Assembly (NCBI RefSeq): GCF_002939475.1
Contig: NZ_PKFQ01000001.1
Coordinates: 1,178,001 to 1,242,000, forward strand
Origin: Streptomyces cinnamoneus
GTDB taxonomy: Bacteria > Actinomycetota > Actinomycetes > Streptomycetales > Streptomycetaceae
Direction: 5' to 3'
Length of the DNA: 64,000 bases
The first letter of the stretch is position 1. Every line of letters begins with the position of its first letter. The notes beneath the pieces were generated by a model. That model worked only from the letters and a program-made list of their open reading frames with translations. It did no database searches and was not told the DNA's origin. This document shows positions 44,522 to 59,200 of the stretch, in pieces. A program made the position numbers and the translations under genes.

Positions 44522-45982
44522 TCAGAAGGGGTACGCGGGTACCGCCCCCTGGACCGTCATCCACTGCCACTGCGTGAACTCGTCCCAGCTGTGCAGCACT
44601 CCGTGCCGGCTGCCGTTGCCGGACGCGCCCCGGCCGCCGAACGGCACGACGGCGTCGTCGCCGATGGTCTGGTCGTTGACGTGCACGATGCCCGTGCCGA
44701 GCCGTTCCGCCACCGCCAGGCCGCGCTCCGGCGATCCGGTGAGGACGCCGGCGGTGAGCCCGTACGCGCAGTCGTTGGCCACCGCGACGGCCGTCTCGAC
44801 GTCGGGGACCACGACGACCGGTGCGACCGGGCCGAAGATCTCCTCCGTGAACGCGGGCATCCGCGGCGTCACGCCGGTGAGCACCGTGGGCCGGTAGAAC
44901 GGCCCCTCCCCCGTGCCGCCGGTGCGTACCCGTGCGCCCGCGGCGACCGACTCCCGCACGATGCGTTCCACCCGTTCGCGCTGCGCGGCGTCGACGAGGG
45001 GCCCGAGGTCGGGCTTCGCCGTCCACGGGTCACCGGTGCTGAGCCGCTCGGCCCGCCGGGTGAGGTGTTCGACGTAGGCGTCGGCGACGCGCTCCAGCAC
45101 GATGTGCCGCCCGGCCGTCATGCACACCTGGCCCTGGTGGAAGAAGGCACCGAACGCGCCCGCGGAGGCGGCGGTTCCGGGGTCGGCGTCGTCCAGCACG
45201 ATCAGCGCGTTGTTGCCGCCGAGTTCCAGGGAGACGCGCTTGAGCGCCCGGCCGGCCGTCTCGCCGATGAGCCGGCCGACGGCGGTGGAGCCGGTGAAGG
45301 CGATCATCGCCGTGTCCGGGCTCTCGGTGAGCGCGGCTCCCGCCTCGGCGCCGCCCGGCAGCACGTGCAGTACCCCGGCGGGCAGCCCCGCCTCCTCGAA
45401 GAGCCGGGCGACGACCAGGCCGCCGGAGACCGGGGTGTGCAGGTCCGGCTTGAGCACCACCGCGTTGCCGAGGGCGAGGGCGGGCGCCACCGCGCGCATG
45501 CCCAGTAGCAGCGGGAAGTTCCAGGGGCTGATCACGCCGACGACGCCCAGCGGGAGCCGCCGGGCGACGCTGTGGCGGCCCGGTACGGACGGCAGCAGAT
45601 GACCGTGCGGCTGGGTGTGCAGCGAGGCGGCGACCCACAGCTCGTCGAGGACCGCGTCCACTTCGGCCTCGGCCTTGGGGACGACGGCACCGCCCTCGCG
45701 CACGATCCACTCGACGACCTCGGCGCGGTGCTCCTCCAGCAGCCGCGCCGCCGCGCGCATCAGTTCGGCCCGCTCGGCCGGCGGTGTCGCCGCCCAGCCC
45801 GGCTGTGCCCGGGCCGCCGACGCGGCGGCGGCGCGGACCTCGGCGGCTCCGGCGAGGCCGACGGTGGCCAGGGTGGCGCCGGTGGCGGGTTCGACGGTGT
45901 CGGCGGTGCCGGCGGCGGTCGTGCGCCAGCCGTCGCCGTACACCTTGCCGCGCAGGCCGGCGGGGTCGACCAGACGTGTCAT
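44522..45982 (-). CDS. Benzaldehyde dehydrogenase-like enzyme (3,5-dihydroxybenzaldehyde to acid, predicted)
   Basis: This 486-residue protein's ATG at 45982 lies 12 bases after the preceding gene, with a GAGAGGA site. It is a full ALDH: VGVISPWNFPLLLGMRAVAP, KRVSLELGGNNALIVLDDAD with the general base, and FFHQGQVCMTAGRHIVLERV with the nucleophile Cys. The HQGQVCMTAGR form and the start MTRLVDPAGLRGKVYG fit benzaldehyde/vanillin-type dehydrogenases. As the last gene of the dpg operon, after a benzoylformate-decarboxylase-like enzyme, it is predicted to oxidise 3,5-dihydroxybenzaldehyde to 3,5-dihydroxybenzoic acid, the substrate for the PKS loading ligase. Confidence 0.88.
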   Translation of the reverse strand: MTRLVDPAGLRGKVYGDGWRTTAAGTADTVEPATGATLATVGLAGAAEVRAAAASAARAQPGWAATPPAERAELMRAAARLLEEHRAEVVEWIVREGGAVVPKAEAEVDAVLDELWVAASLHTQPHGHLLPSVPGRHSVARRLPLGVVGVISPWNFPLLLGMRAVAPALALGNAVVLKPDLHTPVSGGLVVARLFEEAGLPAGVLHVLPGGAEAGAALTESPDTAMIAFTGSTAVGRLIGETAGRALKRVSLELGGNNALIVLDDADPGTAASAGAFGAFFHQGQVCMTAGRHIVLERVADAYVEHLTRRAERLSTGDPWTAKPDLGPLVDAAQRERVERIVRESVAAGARVRTGGTGEGPFYRPTVLTGVTPRMPAFTEEIFGPVAPVVVVPDVETAVAVANDCAYGLTAGVLTGSPERGLAVAERLGTGIVHVNDQTIGDDAVVPFGGRGASGNGSRHGVLHSWDEFTQWQWMTVQGAVPAYPF

Positions 45983-45994
45983 GCGGGTCCTCTC

Positions 45995-49801
<3,807 letters not shown>

Positions 49802-49876
49802 GATGTGAACCACACCTCCGTCAGCGATTGCCCCGCACATCGGCCGGGCCGGGGCGTAACCGTACGAGCCGGCCGG

Positions 49877-51028
49877 TCAATACCGCAGGAGAGCCGTTTC
49901 TATGGTCGATCCCGGGCCCATGGTCATAAAGATTCCGTAGTCCCCCTCCTCGACCACGCCCTCGTCCAGCAGGCGGGCGTAGGAGAAGAGGAAGGAACCG
50001 CTCGACAGATTCCCGTAGTCCCGCAGCACGCCCGTCGTGTGGCGCACGTCGTGTCGGGTGAGGCCGAGGTTGACCGTGACGGAATCGATGACCTTCTTGC
50101 CACCGGAGTGAACGATCCAGTGCGCGATGTCGCTCCGCCGTATTCCGGTTCCCTCAAGCAACCTTCCGACCACGGATTCGGCGTGCGCACCGACCACGTA
50201 CGGCACGTCGCGGTCGAGGAAGAAGCTGAATTTCCCGGCGTCGTCGTCCCAGTCGTAGCGCATCGCGTCGACGGCGTCGGGAATGATGCAGCTGGCGAAC
50301 TTGAGCACCGTCGGGCAGCTGTCGCCCGGCCCGTATCCCCCGGGCGCGCGGTCCGGGCCGCCGGAGATCAGCGCCAGCGCTCCCGAGCCGTCGCCGAAGA
50401 GGCTGTTGACGACCGAGCTGCGCATGGTCCCGTCGAAGACGTACGCCGCCGAGCACGCCTCCACGCACAGCAGGACGGCCAGCTCGCCGGGGTGGGTGCT
50501 GGACCAGCCGGCCACCGCGCCGAGGCCGTTGAGGCCCGCGTTGCAGCCCATGCCGACGACGTCGAGCCGGGCGCAGTCCTGCCGCAGCCCCAGTTCCTTG
50601 ATGATCAGGGCGCTGAAGCCCGGCGTCATGAAGCCGGTGGTGGAGACGCAGCACAGGTAGCGCACGTCGTCGAGTTCGGCGTCCGCGCGCTTGAGGCACG
50701 CCTGCAGCGCGCGCATGCCCATGTCGAGACCCGTGGTGCGGTGCTTGCGCAGCAGTTCGCCCTGGGCCTCGTCGCGCCGGTCGCCGGCGGCGTCGACCGG
50801 CGGCAGGGTCAGGTGGCGGCGCTCGATGGCACTGTTCATAAAGACCGAACGAATCTTGGGATCCGTCACCTTGAAGAATTCCAGGAGTTCGGACTGGGAA
50901 TAGGAGAACGGCGGTACCGCGGTTCCCACGCCGACGATCCGCGGCCGGGGTATCGAATTACCGGATTCCTCGTCCGCACAACGGCCGGCCGGCATCAACA
51001 CGTCAACCGGCCCAACGGGCGGTGCCAT
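49877..51028 (-). CDS. dpgA: Type III polyketide synthase DpgA (3,5-dihydroxyphenylacetyl-CoA synthase)
   Basis: ATG at 51028 gives 383 residues. The chalcone-synthase-like fold shows RIVGVGTAVPPFSYSQSEL at the N-terminus, the nucleophile Cys162 in LDVVGMGCNAGLNGLGAVAG, the catalytic His in IAHWIVHSGGKKVIDSV and Asn in LRDYGNLSSGSFLFSYARLL. DpgA condenses four malonyl-CoA into 3,5-dihydroxyphenylacetyl-CoA. It is the first gene of the minus-strand operon dpgA-dpgB-dpgC-decarboxylase-dehydrogenase and is divergent from the PKS gene, with 263 bases between the starts. The operon therefore makes the aromatic starter for that PKS. Confidence 0.94.
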   Translation of the reverse strand: MAPPVGPVDVLMPAGRCADEESGNSIPRPRIVGVGTAVPPFSYSQSELLEFFKVTDPKIRSVFMNSAIERRHLTLPPVDAAGDRRDEAQGELLRKHRTTGLDMGMRALQACLKRADAELDDVRYLCCVSTTGFMTPGFSALIIKELGLRQDCARLDVVGMGCNAGLNGLGAVAGWSSTHPGELAVLLCVEACSAAYVFDGTMRSSVVNSLFGDGSGALALISGGPDRAPGGYGPGDSCPTVLKFASCIIPDAVDAMRYDWDDDAGKFSFFLDRDVPYVVGAHAESVVGRLLEGTGIRRSDIAHWIVHSGGKKVIDSVTVNLGLTRHDVRHTTGVLRDYGNLSSGSFLFSYARLLDEGVVEEGDYGIFMTMGPGSTIETALLRY

Positions 51029-51163
51029 AGGTCACCTTCGTCCCATAGAAATGGCGCTGCCAGCTCTGATAGCGCGCCCCGTCGTCTGGTAGCCGTCGCC
51101 GACCGTACCGCAATGCCCCGGAACGCAACCCGCGGCTAAGGGGCGGGAAAGGGGACGGCTAAC

Positions 51164-51178
51164 CCACTAGGGGTTGCC
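51164..51178 (+). promoter_or_regulatory. Candidate cluster operator between dpgA and the PKS
   Basis: CCACTAGGGGTTGCC lies 114-128 bases before the PKS start and 136 bases before dpgA. It is nearly identical to the inverted copy at 43618-43633. It is followed by GTAGGGGCTTGG (51188-51199) and an A+T-rich stretch (ACGATATTGATAAGTC, 51215-51230) that probably contains the PKS -10 box. Confidence 0.5.
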
Positions 51179-51291
51179 AGGGGAAGGGTAGGGGCTTGGT
51201 CGACCGGCTCCGGCACGATATTGATAAGTCAGCTGCGACCGTCGTAAACATAATTGCCCGAGCCCGTGCTCTCGGATGTACAGGAGCTTGC

Positions 51292-53230
51292 ATGTTGCGT
51301 ACCGAGCTGATGCAGCCGCTGCCCCGATTGTTGGTGGCACAGGCCGCTCGCTTCGGCGACAAGGCCGCTTTCCGTGATCCGCAGCGCGTGGTGGGCTACG
51401 CCGAACTCGAGCTGCGCACCGGCCGGATCGCCGGGCACCTGGCGGACGTGGGTCTGGCCACGGGCGACCGGGCGGCGATCTACCTCGGCAACCGCGTCGA
51501 GACGATCGAGTGCTACCTGGCCGTCGCCCGCGCCGGCGGCGTCGGGGTCCCGCTCCATCCCCAGTCGGCCGACGCCGAGTTGCGCCACCTGCTGGGCGAC
51601 AGCGGCGCCCGCGTGGTCTTCACCGACCGGTTCCGGCTCGAACAGGTCCGCAGGTGCTGGGCCGGCGACGACGCGCTGGCGGTCGTGGTGGTCGACGACG
51701 ACGGCGAACCGCACGACGCCGCGGAACCGGCGGACGCCGCCCCCGTCGAGGCGTCGTTCGAGGAGTGGGCCACCACCGCGCCCGCCACGGCGGCCCGCGA
51801 CGACCTCGGCCTCGACGACCCGGCGTGGATCCTGTACACCTCGGGCACCACGGGCGAGCCCAAGGGCGTCGTCTCCACCCAGCGCAGCTGCCTGTGGTCG
51901 GTGGCCGCCTGCTACGCCCCGGTCCTCGGGCTCTCCCCCGACGACCGCGTGCTGTGGCCGCTGCCGCTGTTCCACAGCCTGGCGCACATCCTCTGCGTGC
52001 TGGGCGTCACCGCGACCGGCGCGACGGCGCACATCCTGCCGGGCGTCTCGGCGGAGGACGTCCTCGACGAGGTGCGGGGCGGGGACCACACCTTCCTGGT
52101 CGGGGTCCCGACGATGTACCGCTACCTGCTGGACGAGGCGGGGGCCGACGGGCTGCCCCTGCCGGCCCTGCGCATCTGCCTGACCACGGGTTCGGGTGCG
52201 GGCGAGACGCTGCGGCGCGACTTCGAGGAGCGGTTCGGGGTTCCGCTGGTCGACAGCTACGGCAGCACGGAGACCTGCGGCGCGATCACCGTCAACTGGC
52301 CGACCGGCACCCGGCCCGCGGGCTCGTGCGGCCTGCCGGTGCCCGGCCTGTCCCTGCGCCTGGTCGACCCGGACGACGGCCGCGACGTCGCACCGGGCGA
52401 GGAGGGCGAGATCTGGGTCAGCGGCCCCAGCCTCATGACGGGCTACCACGGGCGCCCGGAGGAGACCGCCACCGCCGTCACCGACGGCTGGTACCACACG
52501 GGCGACCTGGGCCGCCGCGACGAGTTCGGCTACCTGAGCATCACCGGCCGCATCAAGGAACTCATCATCCGGGGCGGCGAGAACATCCACCCCGGCGAGG
52601 TCGAGGACGTGCTGTTGCGGCTCGACGGCGTCGCCGACGCGGCGGTGGTCGGCCGGGCGCACGAGGTGCTGGGCGAGGTGCCGGTCGCCTGCCTGGTCCC
52701 CGCCGCCGGTGCCGTCCTGGACCCGGAGGCGGTCTTCGCCGCGTGTGCCGAGCGGCTGGCCTACTTCAAGGTGCCCGAGGAGCTCTACACCACAGACGCG
52801 ATCCCGCGCACCGGCTCCGGAAAGGTCACCCGCCACGCACTGCGGGACCGGCCGGGCACCCTGCTGGCCGCGCGCGAGCCGGCCGAGGCGGCGGCGCCCG
52901 TGCGGAAGGACGCCGACCCGGGGGCCGCGGCGGCGTTCCGGGCGCGCCTGTCCGGGCTGGGACCGGCCGACCGGCGACGGGCCCTGCTGGACCTGGTGCG
53001 CGAGGAGACGGCCGCCGTGCTCGGCGGTGTCACCCCCGGTGAGATCCACGCGACGCGCGCGTTCAAGGAGTTCGGCTTCGACTCGGCGAGCGCGGTGCGC
53101 CTGCGCGGCCGGCTGGCGGACGCCACGGGGCTGCGGCTGCCGTCGACGCTCGTCTTCGACCGGCCGACCCCCGCCGCCGTCGCCGACCACCTCCACGCGG
53201 GTCTGTACGGCACGCCCACCCCGGCGGCCC
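51292..53230 (+). other. PKS loading module: AMP-ligase + ACP
   Basis: Residues about 1-530 are an acyl/aryl-CoA-ligase-type adenylation domain: [12 protein letters not shown] (P-loop), [31 protein letters not shown] with the hinge Asp, [19 protein letters not shown] and the catalytic Lys in [10 protein letters not shown]. An ACP follows, with the phosphopantetheine Ser598 in [10 protein letters not shown]. No reductase lies between them, unlike in rapamycin-type loading modules. The specificity for 3,5-dihydroxybenzoate is inferred from the neighbouring operon. Confidence 0.88.
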
Positions 53231-56200
53231 GGTCGCGCGGCCGGGCGGCGGCGCATGCCGAGCCCATCGCGATCGTCGGCATGAGCTGCCGTTTCCCCGG
53301 CGGGGTGGCGTCGCCGGAGGAGCTGTGGCGGTTGGTCGCCGACGGCGTCGACGCGATCGGGGGGTTCCCGGCGGACCGCGGCTGGGACGTGGACGCGCTG
53401 TACGACCCCGACCCCGACGCGCCCGGCAAGACCTACGTCCGCGAGGGCGGTTTCCTCGGGGACGCCGCCGGATTCGACGCGGCCTTCTTCGGGATCAGCC
53501 CGCGTGAGGCCCTCGCCATGGACCCGCAGCAGCGGCTGCTGCTGGAGACCTCGTGGGAGGCCGTCGAGCGGGCCGGCATCGACCCGGTGGCCGTGCGCGG
53601 CAAGGCCGTCGGCGTGTACGCGGGTGCGATGTTCCACGACTACGCGGCGGCGCACGGCGACCAGGGGGCGGAGGGCCTGGAGGGCTACCTCGGCACCGGC
53701 AGCGCGGGCAGCGTCATCTCCGGCCGGGTGGCCTACGCGCTCGGCCTGGAGGGGCCGGCGGTCACGGTCGACACGGCGTGCTCGTCGTCGCTGGTGGCCC
53801 TGCACTTCGCCGCGCAGGCGCTGCGGGGCGGCGAGTGCGAGCTGGCGCTGGCCGGCGGGGTGGCCGTCATGGCGACGCCAGGCGTGTTCGTCGACTTCAG
53901 CAAGCAGCGCGGCTTGGCCGCCGACGCCCGCTGCAAGTCCTTCGCTGCGGCCGCCGACGGCACCGGCTGGTCCGAGGGGGTGGGCATGGTGCTGCTGGAG
54001 CGGCTGTCCGACGCACACCGCAACGGCCACCATGTCCTCGCGGTCATACGCGGCTCCGCCGTCAACCAGGACGGCGCCTCCAACGGCCTCACCGCCCCCA
54101 ACGGGCCGTCTCAGGAACGCGTCATCCACGCCGCCCTCACCAACGCCCGCCTCACCCCCGCCGACGTCGACGCCGTCGAAGCCCACGGCACCGGCACCCG
54201 CCTCGGCGACCCCATCGAAGCCCAGGCACTCCTCGCCACCTACGGCCAGAACCGCCCCACCGACCACCCCCTGTGGCTCGGCTCCCTCAAGTCCAACATC
54301 GGCCACGCACAGGCCGCCGCCGGCATCGGCGGCGTCATCAAGATGGTCGAGGCCATGCGCCACGGCACCCTCCCCCGCACCCTCCACGTCGACCAGCCCA
54401 CGACGGAAGTCGACTGGTCGTCCGGCGCCGTCGCGCTCCTCACCGAGGCCCGGTCCTGGCCCGAGACGGGCCGCCCCCGCCGCGCCGCCGTCTCCTCCTT
54501 CGGCGTCAGCGGCACCAACGCCCACCTCATCCTCGAACACACACCCGAGGAAGAGGCCGCCGCGCCGGACGACGCCGCCGCGCCCCCGGCAGGGGCCGTT
54601 CCGTGGGTGCTGTCCGCCCGTACGGACGCCGCCCTGCGCGAGCAGGCCGCGCGTCTGCACGCCCATCTCACCGAACGGCCCGGGCTGGAGCCGGCCGGGG
54701 TGGCCCGGGCGCTGGCCCTGCGCACCGGCTTCGCCCGGCGTGCCGTGATCACGGGCGGCGACCGGGAGCGGCTGCTGGCCGGCCTGACGGCCCTCGCGAA
54801 CGGTGAACCCGTTCCCGAGGTGCCGACGGGCTCCGCCGCCCCCGAGCCCCGCGTGGTGTTCGTCTTCCCGGGCCAGGGCACGCAGTGGCGCGGCATGGCG
54901 GTGGAACTGCTGGACTCCTCGCCGGTGTTCGCCGAGTCGGTGGGTGCGTGTGCCGAGGCGCTGGCGGAGTACGTCGACTGGAACCTGCTGGACGTCCTGC
55001 GGGACGCCCCCGGCGCGCCGCCCCTGGAACGGGTCGACGTCGTGCAGCCCGTGTCCTTCGCCGTCATGGTGTCGCTGGCGAAGCTGTGGCGGTCCTGCGG
55101 GGTCGAGCCGGACGCGGTGATCGGGCACTCCCAGGGCGAGATCGCGGCCGCCTGCGTGGCGGGTGCCCTGGGTCTCGCGGACGCCTGCCGCGTGGTGGCC
55201 CTGCGCAGCCGGGAACTGCTGGCGCTGGCCGGGCGCGGCGGCATGGTGTGGCTGTCCGCCTCCGCCGAACGGGCCGCCGAGTTGCTGGCGCCCTGGGAGG
55301 GCCGGCTGTCGGTCGCGGCGGTCAACGGGCCCTCGTCGGTGGTGGTGTCGGGCGAGGCCGCGGCTCTCGACGAGTTCGAGCGCAAGCTCGCCCGTGCCGG
55401 GGTGTGGCGCTGGCGCGTGCCGGGCGTGGACTTCGCCGCGCACTCGCCGCAGATCGACGACATCGCCGCGGAGCTGCGCGACGTCCTGGCCCCCGTGAAG
55501 CCCGGGCCGGTGCGGCTGCCGTTCTTCTCCACGGTCGACTGCCGCTGGGCCGAGGGCCCCGAACTGGACGGCGCCTACTGGTTCCGCAACCTGCGCGAGA
55601 CCGTGCGGTTCGAGGCGGCGACGGCCGCGCTGCTGACGGCCGGACACTCGGTGTTCATCGAGGTGAGCGCCCACCCCGTCCTCATCCAGGGCATCCACGA
55701 GACGGTCGACGCCACGGGGACGCCGGCGGTCGCCTTCGGCACCCTCCAGCGTGAGCAGGGCGGACCGGGCCGCTGGCTCACCGCCCTCGGGCAGGCGTGG
55801 ACCGCCGGGGTGCCCGTGGCGTGGCGCGAGCTGACCGGAGCGGGCGGCCGGGCCGACCTGCCGACGTATCCGTTCGAGCACCGGCACTACTGGTCCGTGC
55901 CGGCCGTGGGATCCCGCGGCGACGTACGGTCCGCGGGTTTGGAGGACACCGGCCACCCCCTGCTCGGGGCGAGCGTCGCCCTGCCCGGGTCCGACGGTCT
56001 GGTGCTGACCGGCCGGCTGTCCCGGCGCACCCACCCGTGGCTGGCCGACCACGCGGTGTCCGGCACGGCGCTGCTGCCGGGCTCGGCGTTCATGGAGCTG
56101 GCGCTGCGCGCCGCCGACCAGGCGGGCTGCCGCAGCGTGGAGGAGCTGGCCCTGGAAGCGCCGATGCCGCTGCCGGAACAGGGCGGCCTCGCGGTGCGGG

Positions 56201-59200
56201 TGGAGGTCGGTGCGGCGGACGGGACGGGTCGGCGCCCCGTCAGCGTCCACTCCCGCGGGGACGAGCCGGACGCGCCGTGGACCCGCCACGCGACCGGGTT
56301 CCTCGCCGCCGACGGCGACGGTGCTCCGCCGCCCCTGGCCGAGTGGCCGCCGCACGGGGCGACGCCGGTGGACGTGGACGGCGCCTACATCCGGCTCGCC
56401 GAGCGCGGTTTCTCCTACGGCCCCGCCTTCCAGGGGCTGCGGGCGGTGTGGCGCAGGGGCGAGGAGTTGTTCGCGGAGGCCGCGCTGGACGAGGAGTCCG
56501 CGGCGGAGGCCGACGCGTACGGCCTGCATCCGGCGCTCCTCGACTCCGCCCTGCACGCCATGGAACTGGCGGCCGGCGACGGGCAGGGCGAACCTGCCGG
56601 GGGCCGGCTGGCGTTCTCGTGGAGCGGCATGGCCCTGCACGCGGTCGGGGCGGCCGCGATCCGGGTCCGGCTGGTCCCGGCCGGGCCGGACGCCGTCTCG
56701 GTCACCGTGGCCGACAGCACGGGCGCCCCGGTCGCCTCCATCGCGTCCGTGGTGCTGCGCGCCGTGGAAGGCCGGCGGCTGTCCGCCACCGCGACGAGCG
56801 GCGGGGGCACGGACCTGTTCCACGTCGACTGGACGCCGGTGGCGCGCCGCACGGCGGGTGACGGCGGCTGGTGGGCGGTCGTCGGCCCCGACCCCCTCGG
56901 GGTGGCGGAGGCGGTACGGGCCGCGGGCCGCGAGGTGCGGGAGTTCACGGATCTGACCGATCTGGACGGGCTGCGCGAGGCGCTGGCCCCGGGCTCGCCC
57001 CTGCCCGAGGTCGTGTGCGCCGCTCTCGCCACACCGGCACCCACGCCCGAGACGACGTCCGGTGACCTTCCCGGCGCGGCCCGCGCCGCGACCGGCCGGG
57101 CCCTGGAGCTGGTGCGGAGCCGGCTCGGCGACGACCGCCTCGGCTCGTCGCGCCTGGTGCTGCTGACCCGGCAGGCGGTGGCGGCCGGCGACGACGACTC
57201 CGTCGTCGACCTCGCGTACGCGCCGGTGTGGGGGCTGGTGCGTGCGGCGCAGTCGGAGCACCCGGACCGGTTCGTGCTCGTGGACGTGGACGCGGCGCGT
57301 CCGGCGTGGGGGGAGGCCCTCGTCGCCGCCGTCGCGTCCGGCGAGACGCAACTGGCCGTCCGTGGTGGCGAGGTGCTCGCCCCGCGTCTGGCCCGCACCA
57401 CCGGTGCTCCCGGGGCGGCGGACCCGTTCGCCGGCTGGGACCCCGACGGCACCGTGCTCGTCACGGGCGGGACCGGCGGCCTCGGCGCGCTGGTCGCCCG
57501 GCACCTGGTCACCGCACACGGCGTCCGCCGGCTCCTGCTGGTCAGCCGCCGGGGCGCCGACGCGCCGAACGCCCGTGACGTCACCGACGAACTGACGGCT
57601 CTGGGCGCCGTGGTGGACGTGGCCGCGTGTGACGTGGCCGACGAGGACGACGTGGCCTCCGCGCTCTCCCTCGTTCCGGCGGGGCATCCGCTGACCGCGG
57701 TCGTGCACACCGCCGGGCTCGTCGACGACGGGGTCGTCGGTTCGCTGACCGCCGGGCAGATCGACGCGGTCTTCCGGCCCAAGGTCGACGGCGCCCTGAA
57801 CCTGCTGCGGCTGACCGGACCGGACGGCCTCACCGCGTTCTTGATGTTCTCGTCGGCCGCCGCCGTCTGCGGCAGCCCCGGGCAGGGCAACTACGCGGCC
57901 GCCAACGCCTTCCTCGACGCGCTGGCCCACCACGAGCGGGCGAGGAGCGGGCCGGCGCCCGTCGTCACGTCGCTCGCCTGGGGGGTGTGGGCCGAGGAGA
58001 GCGGCATGGCGGGCCGCCTGGACGCCGCCGACCTGCGCAGGCTGGCCCGCGCCGGAGCGGCCGCCATGACCGCCGAGCAGGGGCTGGCCCTGTTCGACCG
58101 GGCCTGCGGTGCCGGCCGGGCGAGTGTCGTACCGATGCGGGTCGACCTCCAGGCGCTGCGCGCCCGGGACCACGACGCGGTGCCCGGCCTCTTCCGGAAC
58201 CTGCTCGCCACGCGCCGCCGGGCGGCCGCGCCCGCGGCGGAGAGTCCCTCGTCGTTCGCGGCGCGCCTGGCGGCCATGGCGGAGGAACAGCGGCTTCGGG
58301 CCCTCCTCGACGTCGTCCGCGCGAACGCCGCGACCGTCCTGGGTCACGCGTCCGCCGAGGAGATCGCCGAGGACCGCACGTTCCGCGAGCTGGGCTTCGA
58401 CTCGCTGACGGCCGTCGAGTTCCGCAACCGGCTCAGCACCGTGACCGGGCTGCGCCTGCCCGCGACCCTGATCTTCAACCACCCCACGCCGGCCGTACTC
58501 GCGTCCTACCTGCTCGGCGAGACCCTCGGCGACGCCGGAGCCCCCGCCGACGCGGCGTCGGCCCCGGCACCGGCGGTCCTCGTGGACGACGAGCCCATCG
58601 CGGTCGTGGGCATGAGCTGCCGCTACCCGGGCGGGGTCACCTCACCGGAGGACCTGTGGCGCCTGGTGGCCGACGGCACCGACGCGGTGAGCGGCTTCCC
58701 CACCGACCGCGGCTGGGACGTGACGGCGGCCTACGACCCCGATCCGGACGCCCCGGGCAAGACCTACGTCCGCGAGGGCGGGTTCCTGGACGACGTCGCC
58801 GGTTTCGACGCGGACTTCTTCGGGATCAGCCCCCGCGAGGCCCTCGCCATGGACCCGCAGCAGCGGCTGCTGCTGGAGACCTCGTGGGAGGCCTTCGAGC
58901 GGGCCGGCATCGAGCCGACGGCCGTGCGCGGCACGCCGGTCGGCGTCTACGCCGGCACCCACGGGCAGGACTACGCCGAGCTGCTGGCGCGTGCCGACGA
59001 CAGCCTTGAGGGCTACCGCGACACGGGCAACGCGGCGAGCGTCGTCTCAGGCCGCATCTCCTACACCCTGGGTCTGGAAGGCCCCGCGGTCACGGTGGAC
59101 ACGGCGTGCTCGTCCTCACTGGTGGCCCTGCACCTGGCGGTACAGGCCCTGCGCAACGGCGAATGCGAGCTGGCGCTGGCCGGCGGCGTCGCGGTGGTCT

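Noticed and set aside
51229-58482. 2,417-codon minus-strand frame opposite the PKS
   Set aside because: It has no recognisable domain and an Arg/Gly/Val/Ala composition typical of a GC3-driven antisense shadow. The plus strand encodes intact ligase, KS, AT, DH and KR motifs.
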